A stretch of 64,000 nucleotides of DNA, from the NCBI GenBank assembly GCA_035571875.1, contig DATNBR010000020.1, positions 1 to 64,000 of the forward strand. The letters are read 5' to 3'. This DNA is from Parafrigoribacterium_A sp035571875. GTDB lineage: Bacteria > Actinomycetota > Actinomycetes > Actinomycetales > Microbacteriaceae. Positions within the stretch are counted from its first letter, which is position 1. Each line of letters opens with the position of its first letter. Of this stretch, positions 7,082-16,007 are shown piece by piece. Both the position numbers and the translations under genes were made by a program. The notes below the pieces were generated by a model. The model worked only from the letters and a program-made list of their open reading frames with translations. It was not told where the DNA came from and searched no databases.

Positions 7082-9316
7082 TCAGAGACCGGGCGGCAAC
7101 TCGCCTTCCGCGATGAGCGTGAGGCGCTGGGTCGGTCTCGTCATAGCGACGTAGAGCGCGGCGGCGCCCCGCTCGCTCGAGGCGATGCCCGCCGGGTCGA
7201 CCAGCACGACGGCATCGAACTCGAGGCCCTTCGATTCCTGCGGGCTGAGCACCACGATCGCCCTCGCGAGCCCATCCGCCCCGAGGCCGACGAGCGCGCC
7301 GAACTCGGGTTCGAGGCGCTCGTAGAGCTCGGCGACTCGCTCCGGGGCGGCGATGACCGCGAGGGTGCCGGTGTCGTCGATCGCGCGGTCGTCCCGCACG
7401 GCCTGGGCGACATCCGCCTTGACCGCGACCGGCCATTCGCTCTCGCGCACCGACTTCGCCGGCGTCACCGGGAGCCCGTGCGCGATCGCCATCTCCTCGG
7501 CGGCGGAGGCGATCTGGCTGGGAGTGCGGTAGTTCACCGTCAACTCTTCGAGCCGCCAGCGCTCCGACGAGGTGCCGATGAGCGGCTCGAGCGCGACGCG
7601 CCAGTTCGGTGCTGCGGATGCCGAGGCGGCCTGGGCGATGTCACCCACGATCGTGAACGAACGCAGCGGGCCGCGGCGCAACAGCATGCGCCACTGCATC
7701 GGTGACAATTCCTGCGCCTCGTCGACGACGATGTGGCCATAGGTCCAGCTGCGGTCGGCGGCCGCCCGCTCGGCCGTGCTGAGCCGGTCGCCGAGCTCGG
7801 CGAAGTTGTCGGCGAGCGCCGCAGCGTTCACGAGCCCACCCACCTGCATGTTCTCGATCGCGTGCTCCGCGTTGTCGATGTCGCGCCTGCGCTGCAGTTT
7901 CTCGTCGCGCTTCTTCGCAGCGTCGACGAGGTCGTACTCTCCGAGATGCTCCGCGGCCTCATCGAGGAGCGGGACATCGGAGACGGTGAGCGGGGCGTCG
8001 CGATCGCGGCGCAGCAGGGCTCGTCGTTCCGCGCTCCAATCGGGGGTGAGTTCGGCAAGCCACTGCGGCCGCGCGTAGAGGTCGCGCAGCAACTTCTCGG
8101 GCGTGAGTGGCAACCACGCGGTGTTGAGCGCCACTTTGACATCGTGCGCCGAGCGCAGATCTTCGCGCAGCATCGGATAGTCGCTCTCGTCGAGCGAATT
8201 GCCCGCGTCTCGCAACTGCTCGGCCCACCGTCTCGTGAGCTGGCTCAGCGCGCTCTTGACGAAGGTCACGCGAGCCTCGTTGTGCGGTTTGCCGGTCTCC
8301 CGCGCCTTCTGCACCGCGCTCGCGATCACGTGCGGGTCGAGCGTCAGCCGATCCCCGTTGATGTCAAGCTCCTGCACCGAGGACGGCACCCGCTGGCGGG
8401 ACCGCACGGCTCGCGCGACGAGGTCGATCATGATCGCGCTGCCCTTGAGCGCCGCCGTCGCGGGGCTGTCTTCGGCGCTCGTGTCGACGCCGGGGAACAG
8501 CTGCCCGACGCTCGCGAGCACGACCCCGGTCTCGCCGAGCGAGGGCAGCACCGACTCGATGTACTGCAGGAACGAGCGGGACGGGCCGACGATCAGCACG
8601 CCGGAATTGCGCAGCCGATCGCGATGCGAATACAGCAGGTAGGCGGCACGGTGCAGCGCGACCGCGGTCTTGCCCGTGCCTGGGCCTCCCTGCACGACGA
8701 GCACGCCGCCGAGATCGGAGCGGATGATGCGATCCTGCTCGGCCTGGATCGTGGCGACGATGTCGGACATCCGCCCCGTTCGCTGCGCCGTGAGCGCGGC
8801 CAGCAGCGCACCCTCGCCCTGCAGGGTCGAGGCGTCTCCATCGAGCAGGTCCGGGTCGAAGATGTCGTCTTCGATACGGATGATGTCGCGACCCTTCGAG
8901 ATCAGGTGCCGTCTGGCGCGCGCACCGAGGGGCGTCGCGGCGGTGGCCTGGTAGAACGCGCTCGCCTGCGGAACGCGCCAGTCGAGCAGGATCGGCTGCA
9001 GGCTCTCGTCGCGCAGCCCTATGCGGCCGATGTAACGAAGGGCCGGCTCGTCGCCGCTCGCCACGTCGCCGTCGATGTCGGGCGCGAATTCGATGCGACC
9101 GAAGGCCAGCCTCTCGTTGACCTCGCGCAACTGCACGATGCGGTCCTCGTACATCCGGGCAAAGGTGTCGCGCTCTGAGCGGCTCTGATGGTTACCGCCG
9201 ACGTCGAGCTTTCGCACCGCCGCGAGCTGCTGTTCGGCCTCGGCCTGCAACTCGTCGAGCCGGGCATACAGGCCCCGGACATACTCGCGTTCATGAAGTA
9301 GTTCTGCGTCGCTCAC
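7082..9316 (-). CDS. helR: HelR/HelD-type RNA polymerase recycling ATPase
   Basis: A superfamily 1 helicase-like ATPase of 744 aa. The N-terminal coiled coil (HEREYVRGLYARLDEL onward) inserts into the RNA polymerase secondary channel in HelD proteins. Walker A GGPGTGKT is at about 210-217, Walker B is the VDEAQE motif and the C-terminal motor domain contains VALTRP-like VAMTRPTQRL. Actinobacterial members release stalled or rifamycin-bound polymerase and give rifamycin tolerance. I place the start at GTG 9316 because AAGGGA lies 8 nt upstream; an ATG at 9343 is only 3 nt from the TAAACT -10-like hexamer. The gene converges on the MFS gene. Confidence 0.85.
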   Translation of the reverse strand: MSDAELLHEREYVRGLYARLDELQAEAEQQLAAVRKLDVGGNHQSRSERDTFARMYEDRIVQLREVNERLAFGRIEFAPDIDGDVASGDEPALRYIGRIGLRDESLQPILLDWRVPQASAFYQATAATPLGARARRHLISKGRDIIRIEDDIFDPDLLDGDASTLQGEGALLAALTAQRTGRMSDIVATIQAEQDRIIRSDLGGVLVVQGGPGTGKTAVALHRAAYLLYSHRDRLRNSGVLIVGPSRSFLQYIESVLPSLGETGVVLASVGQLFPGVDTSAEDSPATAALKGSAIMIDLVARAVRSRQRVPSSVQELDINGDRLTLDPHVIASAVQKARETGKPHNEARVTFVKSALSQLTRRWAEQLRDAGNSLDESDYPMLREDLRSAHDVKVALNTAWLPLTPEKLLRDLYARPQWLAELTPDWSAERRALLRRDRDAPLTVSDVPLLDEAAEHLGEYDLVDAAKKRDEKLQRRRDIDNAEHAIENMQVGGLVNAAALADNFAELGDRLSTAERAAADRSWTYGHIVVDEAQELSPMQWRMLLRRGPLRSFTIVGDIAQAASASAAPNWRVALEPLIGTSSERWRLEELTVNYRTPSQIASAAEEMAIAHGLPVTPAKSVRESEWPVAVKADVAQAVRDDRAIDDTGTLAVIAAPERVAELYERLEPEFGALVGLGADGLARAIVVLSPQESKGLEFDAVVLVDPAGIASSERGAAALYVAMTRPTQRLTLIAEGELPPGL

Positions 9317-9380
9317 GTATCGATTTCCCTTGAATTCCGGCATTCGAGTTTAGTCGCCGGAACGCGCGGGCGTGCGCCGC

Positions 9381-9821
9381 TCAGTGTGGAGATGCCACCC
9401 GGTACGACTCGACCGCCGGATCGAGCGGAATGCGCCCGACGGTGTTGAGCAGGTTGCTCGCGAGCATCTGCCCGGCGAAGGAGAGGAGAGTCAGTCGGCG
9501 CTCGGGGCTGAAGGTCTGCTCGAGCCTCGCATAGAACTCCTCGGGGATGTCGTGCGGATTCGTGACGATCAGCCTGCCCCAGTCGACGAGCAGTTGCTCC
9601 GCCTCGGTGACCTCGGGATTCTCCGGGTCGTCTCCCGAGTCGACCAGGACCCTGCGGAAGGCGAGGGCGTCGTTCTCGCACCGGTTGGCGCGCGAGATCG
9701 AGTAGCAGAACAGGATGAAGGCGCGCTCGCCGATCCAGGGCACCAGTTCGTCCTTGAGCTCGAGCCACGCACGGCGCGCCGAGGTGAGAGCATCGTCGCT
9801 CGGAGTCGGGAGGAACGTCAT
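9381..9821 (-). CDS. AhpD/carboxymuconolactone decarboxylase-like protein lacking the CxxC pair
   Basis: A 146-aa alpha-helical protein. The pattern SRANRCEND followed by WGRLIVTNPHDIPEEF and LLSFAGQMLASNLLNTV recalls actinobacterial carboxymuconolactone-decarboxylase-like proteins, in which an ExxCxxC segment gives peroxidase activity. Here only one Cys remains, so redox activity through a CxxC pair is not possible. The start ATG at 9821 follows TAGGCT with a 6-nt spacer, so the mRNA is probably leaderless. Function unknown; the family call is tentative. Confidence 0.5.
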   Translation of the reverse strand: MTFLPTPSDDALTSARRAWLELKDELVPWIGERAFILFCYSISRANRCENDALAFRRVLVDSGDDPENPEVTEAEQLLVDWGRLIVTNPHDIPEEFYARLEQTFSPERRLTLLSFAGQMLASNLLNTVGRIPLDPAVESYRVASPH

Positions 9822-9827
9822 GGGGCC

Positions 9828-9833
9828 AGCCTA
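9828..9833 (-). promoter_or_regulatory. Candidate -10 box, leaderless start at 9821
   Basis: TAGGCT with a 6-nt spacer (GGCCCC) before ATG 9821. Confidence 0.5.
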
Positions 9834-9895
9834 GGGAATCCGGCGGCCCCGACGCATCCGGATGACGCCGCGAGTTCGCGGGGATGCCGTCACGC

Positions 9896-10714
9896 TCAGG
9901 CCGCGAGAGCCACCGAGCGCGGGTGCCTGACGAGCGGTTCGACCTCCACGCCGTCGAAGACCCCGGAGCGGATGGCGAGGAACAGGTCGGCCGCACCCTG
10001 CTGGATGCTGCCCCCGCGAAGGTGCTCAGGCACTCGCGGCCGCAGGATGGTGACCTCGAGTTCGCGAGCGGCCTCGGCACCGTGCTGCGCCTCGGCCGCG
10101 CGACCGCAGAGCACGAGCTCGCCGCCGCGACGGAGCGAACCCAGCGAGGATTCCCAGGTTGCCGCTCCGACGCCGTCGTAGACGACGTCCACGCCACGCC
10201 CGTCGGTGTACTCGCGCACCCGCTCCGCGACGTCTTCGTCACCGAAGACGATGACCCGGTCGGCGCCGGCACGAGCGGCGATCGAGCGCGACTCGGCCGA
10301 GCCGACGGTCGCTATGACGGTGGCGCCGAGCGATTTCGCCCAGGCAACGACGAGCGAACCGAGCGCTCCAGCGGCTGCGTGGACGAGCACGGTCTCTCGA
10401 CCCCCCACGGCATGAGCCTCCTTGACGAGCACCCGGGCGACGAGACCCTGCGGCAGAAGTGCCGCGGCCTGCTCCGCTGAGACGTCACGAGGAATGCCGA
10501 TGAGGTTCTCGGAGTCGAGGAGCTGCACCTCCGCGATCTCCTCGCGCGCACCGAGGCTCGCGACGCGGTCGCCCGAGGCGAAACCGATGACGTCGTGCCC
10601 CACGGCGTCGATCGTTCCGGCCACCGCCTTGCCGCCGATGGCCACGGCGTCGGGCACGAATCGCACCATGCTCCCGCTCGGTCGGGCCACTGCTGCCTGT
10701 GTCTTAGATTGCAT
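9896..10714 (-). CDS. Quinone oxidoreductase-like MDR protein, N-terminally truncated
   Basis: A 272-aa zinc-independent medium-chain dehydrogenase/reductase. The NADPH-binding fold is intact: VLVHAAAGALGSLVVAWAKSLGATVIATVG, with the AAAGALG glycine motif, then VVYDGVGAATW. Family members are about 320-330 aa and begin with a GroES-like substrate domain. Here the first 50-60 residues are missing, and the protein enters at the GTIDAVGHDVIGFASGDRVA strand. Only 68 bp separate the start from the upstream gene, and no Shine-Dalgarno or TANNNT element is seen. This looks like a gene decaying after a 5' deletion, or a remnant that may still be made. Confidence 0.65.
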   Translation of the reverse strand: MQSKTQAAVARPSGSMVRFVPDAVAIGGKAVAGTIDAVGHDVIGFASGDRVASLGAREEIAEVQLLDSENLIGIPRDVSAEQAAALLPQGLVARVLVKEAHAVGGRETVLVHAAAGALGSLVVAWAKSLGATVIATVGSAESRSIAARAGADRVIVFGDEDVAERVREYTDGRGVDVVYDGVGAATWESSLGSLRRGGELVLCGRAAEAQHGAEAARELEVTILRPRVPEHLRGGSIQQGAADLFLAIRSGVFDGVEVEPLVRHPRSVALAA

Positions 10715-10782
10715 GTACAAGACAACCGGGATGACATTGGAGGTATTCCCCCACCTACGCCGAGTGAGAGCGGGAATCGGCC

Positions 10783-12159
10783 TCAGAACACCTTGCCGGG
10801 GTTGAGGATGCCGCGCGGGTCGAAGACCGCCTTGATCTGCCGCTGGAGCGCGAGCTGGTCGTCTCCCAACTCGGTGCCGAGCCAGCGTTTCTTGAGGATG
10901 CCGACGCCGTGCTCGCCGGTGAGTGTGCCGCCGAGCTTGAGCGCCTTCTGGAACAGCGCGTCGGCCGCCCGCCAGACGTGCTCGGGGACCGCGCCCGTGG
11001 CGTCGGCGTCGTAGATGAAGTTCGGATGCAGGTTGCCGTCCCCGGCGTGCGCGACCGTGGGGATGGACAGGCCGAACCGGTTGCCGATCTCGACTATGGC
11101 CTCGAACATCCGGGGCAGTGCGCTTCTCGGCACGGCGATGTCCTCGATGAGCACCGTTCCGAGCGCCTCGAGCGAGGGATGGAACGCCCGACGGACGGCG
11201 AGCAGGCGCTCACCCTCGACAGCGTCGGTGGTGAGCTCGGCGTCGCCACCGAAGGAACGGATGATCTCGAGCGCCTGTGCTGCCTCGCCAGCGCTCGCGG
11301 CACCATCGGTCTGCACGAGCAGCCAGGCCTCGCCTCGAGCGAGCAGGTCGAGTCCGAGGTGCGCGCCGATCGCGCGCAGTGAGGCCGCGTCAAGCAGTTC
11401 CATCGCGGCGGGATGGAGACCCGCGGCAGTGATGGCGGCAGAGGCGGATGCGGCGGTCGCCACGTCAGAGAAGTGGGCGCCGATCGTCGCCACGGTCCCC
11501 CGCACGAGCGGACGCAGCTTCACCGTCGCCTCGACGATGACGCCGAGCGTGCCCTCCGACCCGATCATGAGCGCCGTGAGATCGAGGCCGGTGACGCCCT
11601 TGACGCTGCGGTGGCCGAGGGTGAGCAGCCTGCCGTCGGCGAGCACGACCTTGAGCCCGAGCACGGCCTCACGGGTCACGCCGTACTTCGCGCACAGCAG
11701 GCCGCCCGCGTTCGTCGCGATGTTGCCGCCGACCGTGGAGATCGCCTTGCTCGCCGGGTCGGGTGCGAACCAGAGACCGTCGGCCTCGAGCGCGGCGTTC
11801 AAGGCCGCGTTGAGGATGCCGGGCTCGATCACCGCGAGTTCGTCGGCCACCGAGACCTCCAGGATGCGATCCATCGCGAGCGTGGACAGCACGATCTCCC
11901 CACGCCCGGCGATGGCACCTCCCGCGAGCCCGGTTCCGGCGCCGCGCGGCACGACCGACACGCCGAACTCGTTCGCGATGCGCAGCGTGGCCTGCACGTC
12001 GCCGATGCTGCGGGCCGTGACGATCGCGAGGGGAGCATCCGGTGATCGGTGACCCGACTTGTCTTCGCGGGCCGATTCGAGCGCGTCGACGTCGATCGAG
12101 ACCGCGTTGCCGAGGCTCTCACGAAGCGCCGCGAGAACGTCGCCATGCTCCACCGTCAC
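10783..12159 (-). CDS. glcD: FAD-linked oxidase, GlcD/D-lactate dehydrogenase type
   Basis: A 458-aa FAD-dependent 2-hydroxyacid dehydrogenase. The PCMH-type FAD site is clear (VPRGAGTGLAGGA at about 70-82, then STVGGNIATNAGG), and the C-terminal cap ends with HVWRAADALFQKALKLGGTLTGEHGVGILKKRWL, typical of glycolate oxidase subunit GlcD and bacterial D-lactate dehydrogenases. No GlcE or GlcF partners are present, which favours a single-subunit D-lactate/2-hydroxyglutarate type enzyme. The start overlaps the ribokinase stop by 4 nt (12156-12159), so the two genes form an operon. Exact substrate unknown. Confidence 0.87.
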   Translation of the reverse strand: MTVEHGDVLAALRESLGNAVSIDVDALESAREDKSGHRSPDAPLAIVTARSIGDVQATLRIANEFGVSVVPRGAGTGLAGGAIAGRGEIVLSTLAMDRILEVSVADELAVIEPGILNAALNAALEADGLWFAPDPASKAISTVGGNIATNAGGLLCAKYGVTREAVLGLKVVLADGRLLTLGHRSVKGVTGLDLTALMIGSEGTLGVIVEATVKLRPLVRGTVATIGAHFSDVATAASASAAITAAGLHPAAMELLDAASLRAIGAHLGLDLLARGEAWLLVQTDGAASAGEAAQALEIIRSFGGDAELTTDAVEGERLLAVRRAFHPSLEALGTVLIEDIAVPRSALPRMFEAIVEIGNRFGLSIPTVAHAGDGNLHPNFIYDADATGAVPEHVWRAADALFQKALKLGGTLTGEHGVGILKKRWLGTELGDDQLALQRQIKAVFDPRGILNPGKVF

Positions 12160-13094
12160 TGCCGCTCCCCGGAGTCAGCTGCCCGTTGCGCCTCGATGCG
12201 ATCGCGATCCGGAATCGAGGGCACCGCACCCTCGGCCTGCACCGAGAGGGCAGCGGCCGCGCTGGCGAAGCGGGCGGCCGCGGCGAAATCCTGCCCCTCG
12301 GCGATGGCCGCGGCGAACGCGCCGCAGTAGGTGTCACCGGCTCCCGTGGTGTCGACCGGTGTCACCGGGAAGGCCGCGACTCGCGCGAGCTCGGTGCCTG
12401 CGTCGTAGAGCACCGAACCATCAGCACCCACGGTGACGACGAGTCTGGGCACGCGCGCTGCGAGGTTTCGCGAGGCGGCGGCGAGGTCGTCCGAACCGCC
12501 GAGTTCGCTCGCCTCGTGCTCGTTGACGATCAGGTAGTCGAGCATGGAGAGCAGATCGTCGGGCAGCGGCTGCGCGGGAGCCGCATTCAGCATGACGGTC
12601 GCTCCCGCGGCTTTCGCCTCGGCTGCCGCCTCGGCCACGATCGCGAGCGGCAGTTCGAGCTGCAGCAGCAGAACGGATGCCGTGCCGAGGGCGGCGCGGT
12701 CGGCCTCGGCCAGGTGCAGCATGCCCGCGTTCGCGCCGCTCGCGACGATGATCGTGTTCTCCCCCGCCGGATTCACGACGATGAAGGCCTGGCCCGTCGG
12801 ATCGTCCACCCGGCGCACGAGCTCGTTCCGGATGCCGGCCGAGGCGATGGTCTCGGCCAGTTGCGCGCCCGCCTCGTCCCTGCCGATCGCGGCCACGAAG
12901 GTCGTCGCAGCGCCCGCTCTCGCCGCCGCGACGGCCTGGTTCAGGCCCTTGCCACCGGGGTAGCGCGCGGCGCTCCTGGCCAGCAGCGTCTCGCCGGGCA
13001 GGGGAATGCGATCGGCCGCAAACACCAGGTCCTGGTTCGCGCTGCCGACAACGACCACGCCGTCTCGGGAGCGCGTCGACGCCGTTGTTGTCAT
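12156..13094 (-). CDS. rbsK: Ribokinase
   Basis: A 312-aa PfkB-family sugar kinase that phosphorylates D-ribose at O5 with ATP. Signature 1 (PGGKGLNQAVAAARAG) and signature 2 (DTTGAGDTYCGAF, with the catalytic Asp in GAGD) are both present, and the N terminus VVVVGSANQDLV is typical of RbsK. No ribose transporter or RbsD lies beside it; the downstream partner is a GlcD-like oxidase. ATG 13094 follows TAGATT with a 6-nt spacer, suggesting a leaderless transcript. A related sugar such as deoxyribose cannot be excluded. Confidence 0.88.
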   Translation of the reverse strand: MTTTASTRSRDGVVVVGSANQDLVFAADRIPLPGETLLARSAARYPGGKGLNQAVAAARAGAATTFVAAIGRDEAGAQLAETIASAGIRNELVRRVDDPTGQAFIVVNPAGENTIIVASGANAGMLHLAEADRAALGTASVLLLQLELPLAIVAEAAAEAKAAGATVMLNAAPAQPLPDDLLSMLDYLIVNEHEASELGGSDDLAAASRNLAARVPRLVVTVGADGSVLYDAGTELARVAAFPVTPVDTTGAGDTYCGAFAAAIAEGQDFAAAARFASAAAALSVQAEGAVPSIPDRDRIEAQRAADSGERQ

Positions 13095-13100
13095 GCCTAC

Positions 13101-13106
13101 AATCTA
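13101..13106 (-). promoter_or_regulatory. Candidate -10 box of rbsK-glcD operon
   Basis: TAGATT with a 6-nt spacer (GTAGGC) before ATG 13094; no Shine-Dalgarno is needed. Confidence 0.55.
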
Positions 13107-13210
13107 GCCCGCGACGGCTTTCGGCTCGGCGTCGGACCAGATCTCCCGGTCGCCTAGGCCGTGTCTGATTTCCGCTAGTGACGGTCGGTTGCCCGTGTCA
13201 GAGTGGGAGC

Positions 13211-14755
13211 ATGAACGCCACTCCCGCCGTGATCGTCGAGACCGATCCGCTCTTCGCCGAGCGCTATCGCGCCATGTCGTCACGCGACGCCCGATTCGAC
13301 GGCCAATTCATCACCGGCGTGCACTCCACCGGCATCTACTGTCGGCCGAGCTGCCCCGCGATGACGCCCAAACCCGGCAATGTCACGTTCTATCGCACCG
13401 CCGCCGCGGCCCACGAGGCTGGGCTTCGAGCGTGCAAGCGCTGCCTGCCCGACGCCGTGCCCGGATCCTCCGACTGGCGCATCCACGATGACCTCGCGGC
13501 ACGCGCGATGCGGCTCATAGCGGATGGCCTGGTCGAGCGAGAGGGAGTCCCCGGCCTCGCGAGGCGATTGGGCTACACGCCCCGCCATCTCGGGCGGGTG
13601 CTGGTGCACGAGCTCGGGGCCGGTCCGCTCGCGCTCGCGCGCGCCAATCGGGCGCAGACCGCGCGATCGCTGCTCACGAGCACCGATCTTCCGATCGCGG
13701 ACGTGGCGTTCGCGGCCGGCTTCGCGAGCATCCGCCAGTTCAATGACACCGTGCTCGCGGTCTACGAGTCGACACCGAGCGAACTTCGAGCCCTCGGTGC
13801 CGCGCGAGCCGGGCGGCACCCGGCGCCCGTGACTCCCGGAACTCCGGATCGAGCCCAGGCGACCACGATCACGCTGCGCCTGCCCGCGCGCCAGCCCTTC
13901 GACGGAGCCGGGCTAATGCGATTCTTCGCCGATCACGCGGTGCCCGGCATCGAGAGCGTCACAGACATCGGAACCGAGTCGCACTACCGCCGTGCGGTGC
14001 GACTGCCGCACGGCACGGCCACCGTCGACCTCGCGCTCGAGGAGTGCGGCGGGAGTGACGGCGCGGCGGGCGGCGCGGCCGCTCTACGCTGCACCGCCAG
14101 GCTCGACAACATCGCCGATCTCGGCGCCCTCGTCGCCCGCGCGCGACTGCTGTTCGACCTCGACGCGGACTCGGCGGCCATCGACGCTGCACTCTCGGCG
14201 GACCCGGCGCTCGCGCCCTCCGTGCTCGCGCACCCGGGAATCCGACTGCCGGGGAGCCTCGATGCCGAGGAGACGCTGTTTCGCACCCTGATCGGACAGC
14301 AGATCTCGGTGAAGGCAGCCCGCACCGTGCTCGGCAGGATCGCGGCCGAGCTCGGCGAGGGCGACGAGTCCCGCGGCACGCGCCTGTTCCCGACCGCGAC
14401 CCGGATCGCCGAGCAGGGTCGCGAGGTGCTGCGGGGTCCGGCATCGCGGATCGCTACCGTGCTCGGGGTGGCCGAGGCACTCGCATCCGGCTCGCTCGTG
14501 CTCGACATCGGCCTGCCGGTGGATGAGCTGACCGCGCGGCTCGTCGCCCTTCCCGGCGTCGGGCCGTGGACAGCTGGCTACCTCGCGATGCGAGTGCTCG
14601 GCAGCCCCGACGTGCTGCTCACGAGCGATCTCGTGATGCTGCAGAGCGCGAAGAAGCTCGGGCTGCCCTCGACCGCCCGCGGGCTCACCGAGTACGGCGC
14701 GCGCTGGGCGCCCTGGCGCAGCTATGCGGGGCTGCACCTCTGGCGGTCGCGCTGA
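13211..14755 (+). CDS. alkA: AdaA-AlkA fusion: methyl-phosphotriester sensor and 3-methyladenine glycosylase
   Basis: A 514-aa fusion for adaptive alkylation repair. The Ada zinc domain has all four Cys ligands (Cys44, Cys48, Cys75, Cys78); in Ada, one accepts methyl groups from phosphotriesters and turns the protein into an activator. An AraC-type DNA-binding region follows (about 95-190, LARRLGYTPRHLGRVL and IADVAFAAGFAS). The C-terminal half is AlkA: an N-terminal AlkA domain, then LIGQQISVKAARTVLGRI and the helix-hairpin-helix LPGVGPWTAGYLAMR with the catalytic Asp in LTSDLVM. No ogt gene adjoins it. ATG 13211 sits 6 nt after CAGAGT; an upstream GTG at 13178 is in frame but less likely. 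Confidence 0.93.
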   Translation: MNATPAVIVETDPLFAERYRAMSSRDARFDGQFITGVHSTGIYCRPSCPAMTPKPGNVTFYRTAAAAHEAGLRACKRCLPDAVPGSSDWRIHDDLAARAMRLIADGLVEREGVPGLARRLGYTPRHLGRVLVHELGAGPLALARANRAQTARSLLTSTDLPIADVAFAAGFASIRQFNDTVLAVYESTPSELRALGAARAGRHPAPVTPGTPDRAQATTITLRLPARQPFDGAGLMRFFADHAVPGIESVTDIGTESHYRRAVRLPHGTATVDLALEECGGSDGAAGGAAALRCTARLDNIADLGALVARARLLFDLDADSAAIDAALSADPALAPSVLAHPGIRLPGSLDAEETLFRTLIGQQISVKAARTVLGRIAAELGEGDESRGTRLFPTATRIAEQGREVLRGPASRIATVLGVAEALASGSLVLDIGLPVDELTARLVALPGVGPWTAGYLAMRVLGSPDVLLTSDLVMLQSAKKLGLPSTARGLTEYGARWAPWRSYAGLHLWRSR

Positions 14756-14832
14756 CGTTGCCCGGCTGTGTGCTTGCCGGATGCGCCCGAGCGCGAAGCA
14801 CAGGAAGATAGAGGCTGACGAAAGGCGATCCG

Positions 14833-15000
14833 ATGACCAGCGACAGGGAATACGAACCGCACCCCGACGACGAGCGCGAGGTCGACCTCGAGGGCGAGGA
14901 GAAGATCCAGGGCCCCACTGTCGACCCCGACGAAAGGGTCGAACTGGACGAGGTCGAGCCGGAGCAGTCGGAGATCGACGCCAACCGCGAAGTCGACTAG
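14833..15000 (+). CDS. Small, highly acidic protein (55 aa)
   Basis: A short gene of 55 codons with about 23 Asp/Glu residues and few hydrophobic ones, so the product is probably disordered and strongly negative. It begins MTSDREYEPHPDD and ends NREVD. GAAAGG lies about 9 nt before the ATG. The YihY/BrkB membrane-protein gene starts 3 nt after its stop, so the two are likely co-transcribed and translation of the second may depend on the first. I recognise no family. Coding is supported by the ribosome site, tight coupling and biased composition, not by homology. Confidence 0.6.
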   Translation: MTSDREYEPHPDDEREVDLEGEEKIQGPTVDPDERVELDEVEPEQSEIDANREVD

Positions 15001-15002
15001 CG

Positions 15003-16004
15003 GTGCCCCCTGGCGAGGAAACCACGCGCGGCATCGGTCTCGTCGCCTGGGTCTATGCGCTGCGGCGCTCCTGGAACGGCTTCGTGCGCCACCGCGGCAT
15101 CGATGGCGCGGCAGCCCTCACCTTTTTCGCGGCGCTCACCACCTTCCCCGCCATGCTCGCCGTGGTGTCCACGCTCGCATTGATCGACCATCGCAAGGGT
15201 GCGGTCGTCGATCTGCTCGATGCGATCAATACCGTCGCGCGTGACTCCACCGTGGCGATGCTGGCGCAACCGATCACGCAATTCACCCACATCCCGAATC
15301 CCGGATGGGGCCTCGTCGTCGGGCTCGCGTTGACCGTGTGGTCGGCATCCGCCTATGCGACCGCCTTCGGTCGCGCGGTGAACGGAGCCTACGAGGTGGA
15401 GGAGGGCCGCCCGTTCTGGAAGTTCCGCGGCCTCATGCTGCTGCTCACCGTGCCGCTCGTGGCAGCCTTCTCCCTGATCGTCGCGATTCTGCTGTTCACC
15501 CGCAGGGTCGTCACTGCGATGGGCAAGACGCTCGGCTTCGGTGCGCCGTGGATCGACGTGTGGGATGGCGGGCGCTGGGTGCTGCTGGCCATTCTCGCCG
15601 TGCTCATCATCGCGGTGCTGTACTACTACACGCCGAACGTGGCGAGACCGCGGTTTCGCTGGGTGAGCTGGGGTGCCACCCTCGCCCTGCTGGGATGGGC
15701 GGCGGTGACGGCGGGCTTCGCCTTCTACGCCGCGAATGTCTCGAGCTACGACAAGATCTACGGCTGGCTGGGCGGCGGAATCGCGATGCTGCTCTGGCTC
15801 TACCTCAGCAACCTGGTGCTCGTGCTCGGGGCGGAGCTTGATTCCGAGCTCGTGCGCGTGCGCCAACTGACCGCGGGCGTGAAGGCTGAGGCGTCGGTGA
15901 AGCTGCCGCCGCGAGACACCCGCCGAAGCCGCAGGCTCGAGCGCAAGCGCGCCAGAGACGAGGAGGAGGGCCGGGAGCTGCGCCGCGACGGCACGGCCTC
16001 CTGA
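15003..16004 (+). CDS. YihY/virulence factor BrkB family membrane protein
   Basis: A 333-aa inner-membrane protein with about six hydrophobic helices. The hallmark segment GAAALTFFAALTTFPAMLAV is in the first helix region and YYYTPN / GWLGGGIAMLLWLYLSNLVLVLGAELDSE occurs in the second half, typical of the YihY family. The function of the family is unresolved; it was once called ribonuclease BN. The C-terminal 40 residues are basic and cytoplasmic (RRSRRLERKRARDEEEGRE). The long open frame to 14724 is not used; GTG 15003 directly follows the 55-aa acidic gene. Confidence 0.85.
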   Translation: MPPGEETTRGIGLVAWVYALRRSWNGFVRHRGIDGAAALTFFAALTTFPAMLAVVSTLALIDHRKGAVVDLLDAINTVARDSTVAMLAQPITQFTHIPNPGWGLVVGLALTVWSASAYATAFGRAVNGAYEVEEGRPFWKFRGLMLLLTVPLVAAFSLIVAILLFTRRVVTAMGKTLGFGAPWIDVWDGGRWVLLAILAVLIIAVLYYYTPNVARPRFRWVSWGATLALLGWAAVTAGFAFYAANVSSYDKIYGWLGGGIAMLLWLYLSNLVLVLGAELDSELVRVRQLTAGVKAEASVKLPPRDTRRSRRLERKRARDEEEGRELRRDGTAS

Positions 16005-16007
16005 CCC

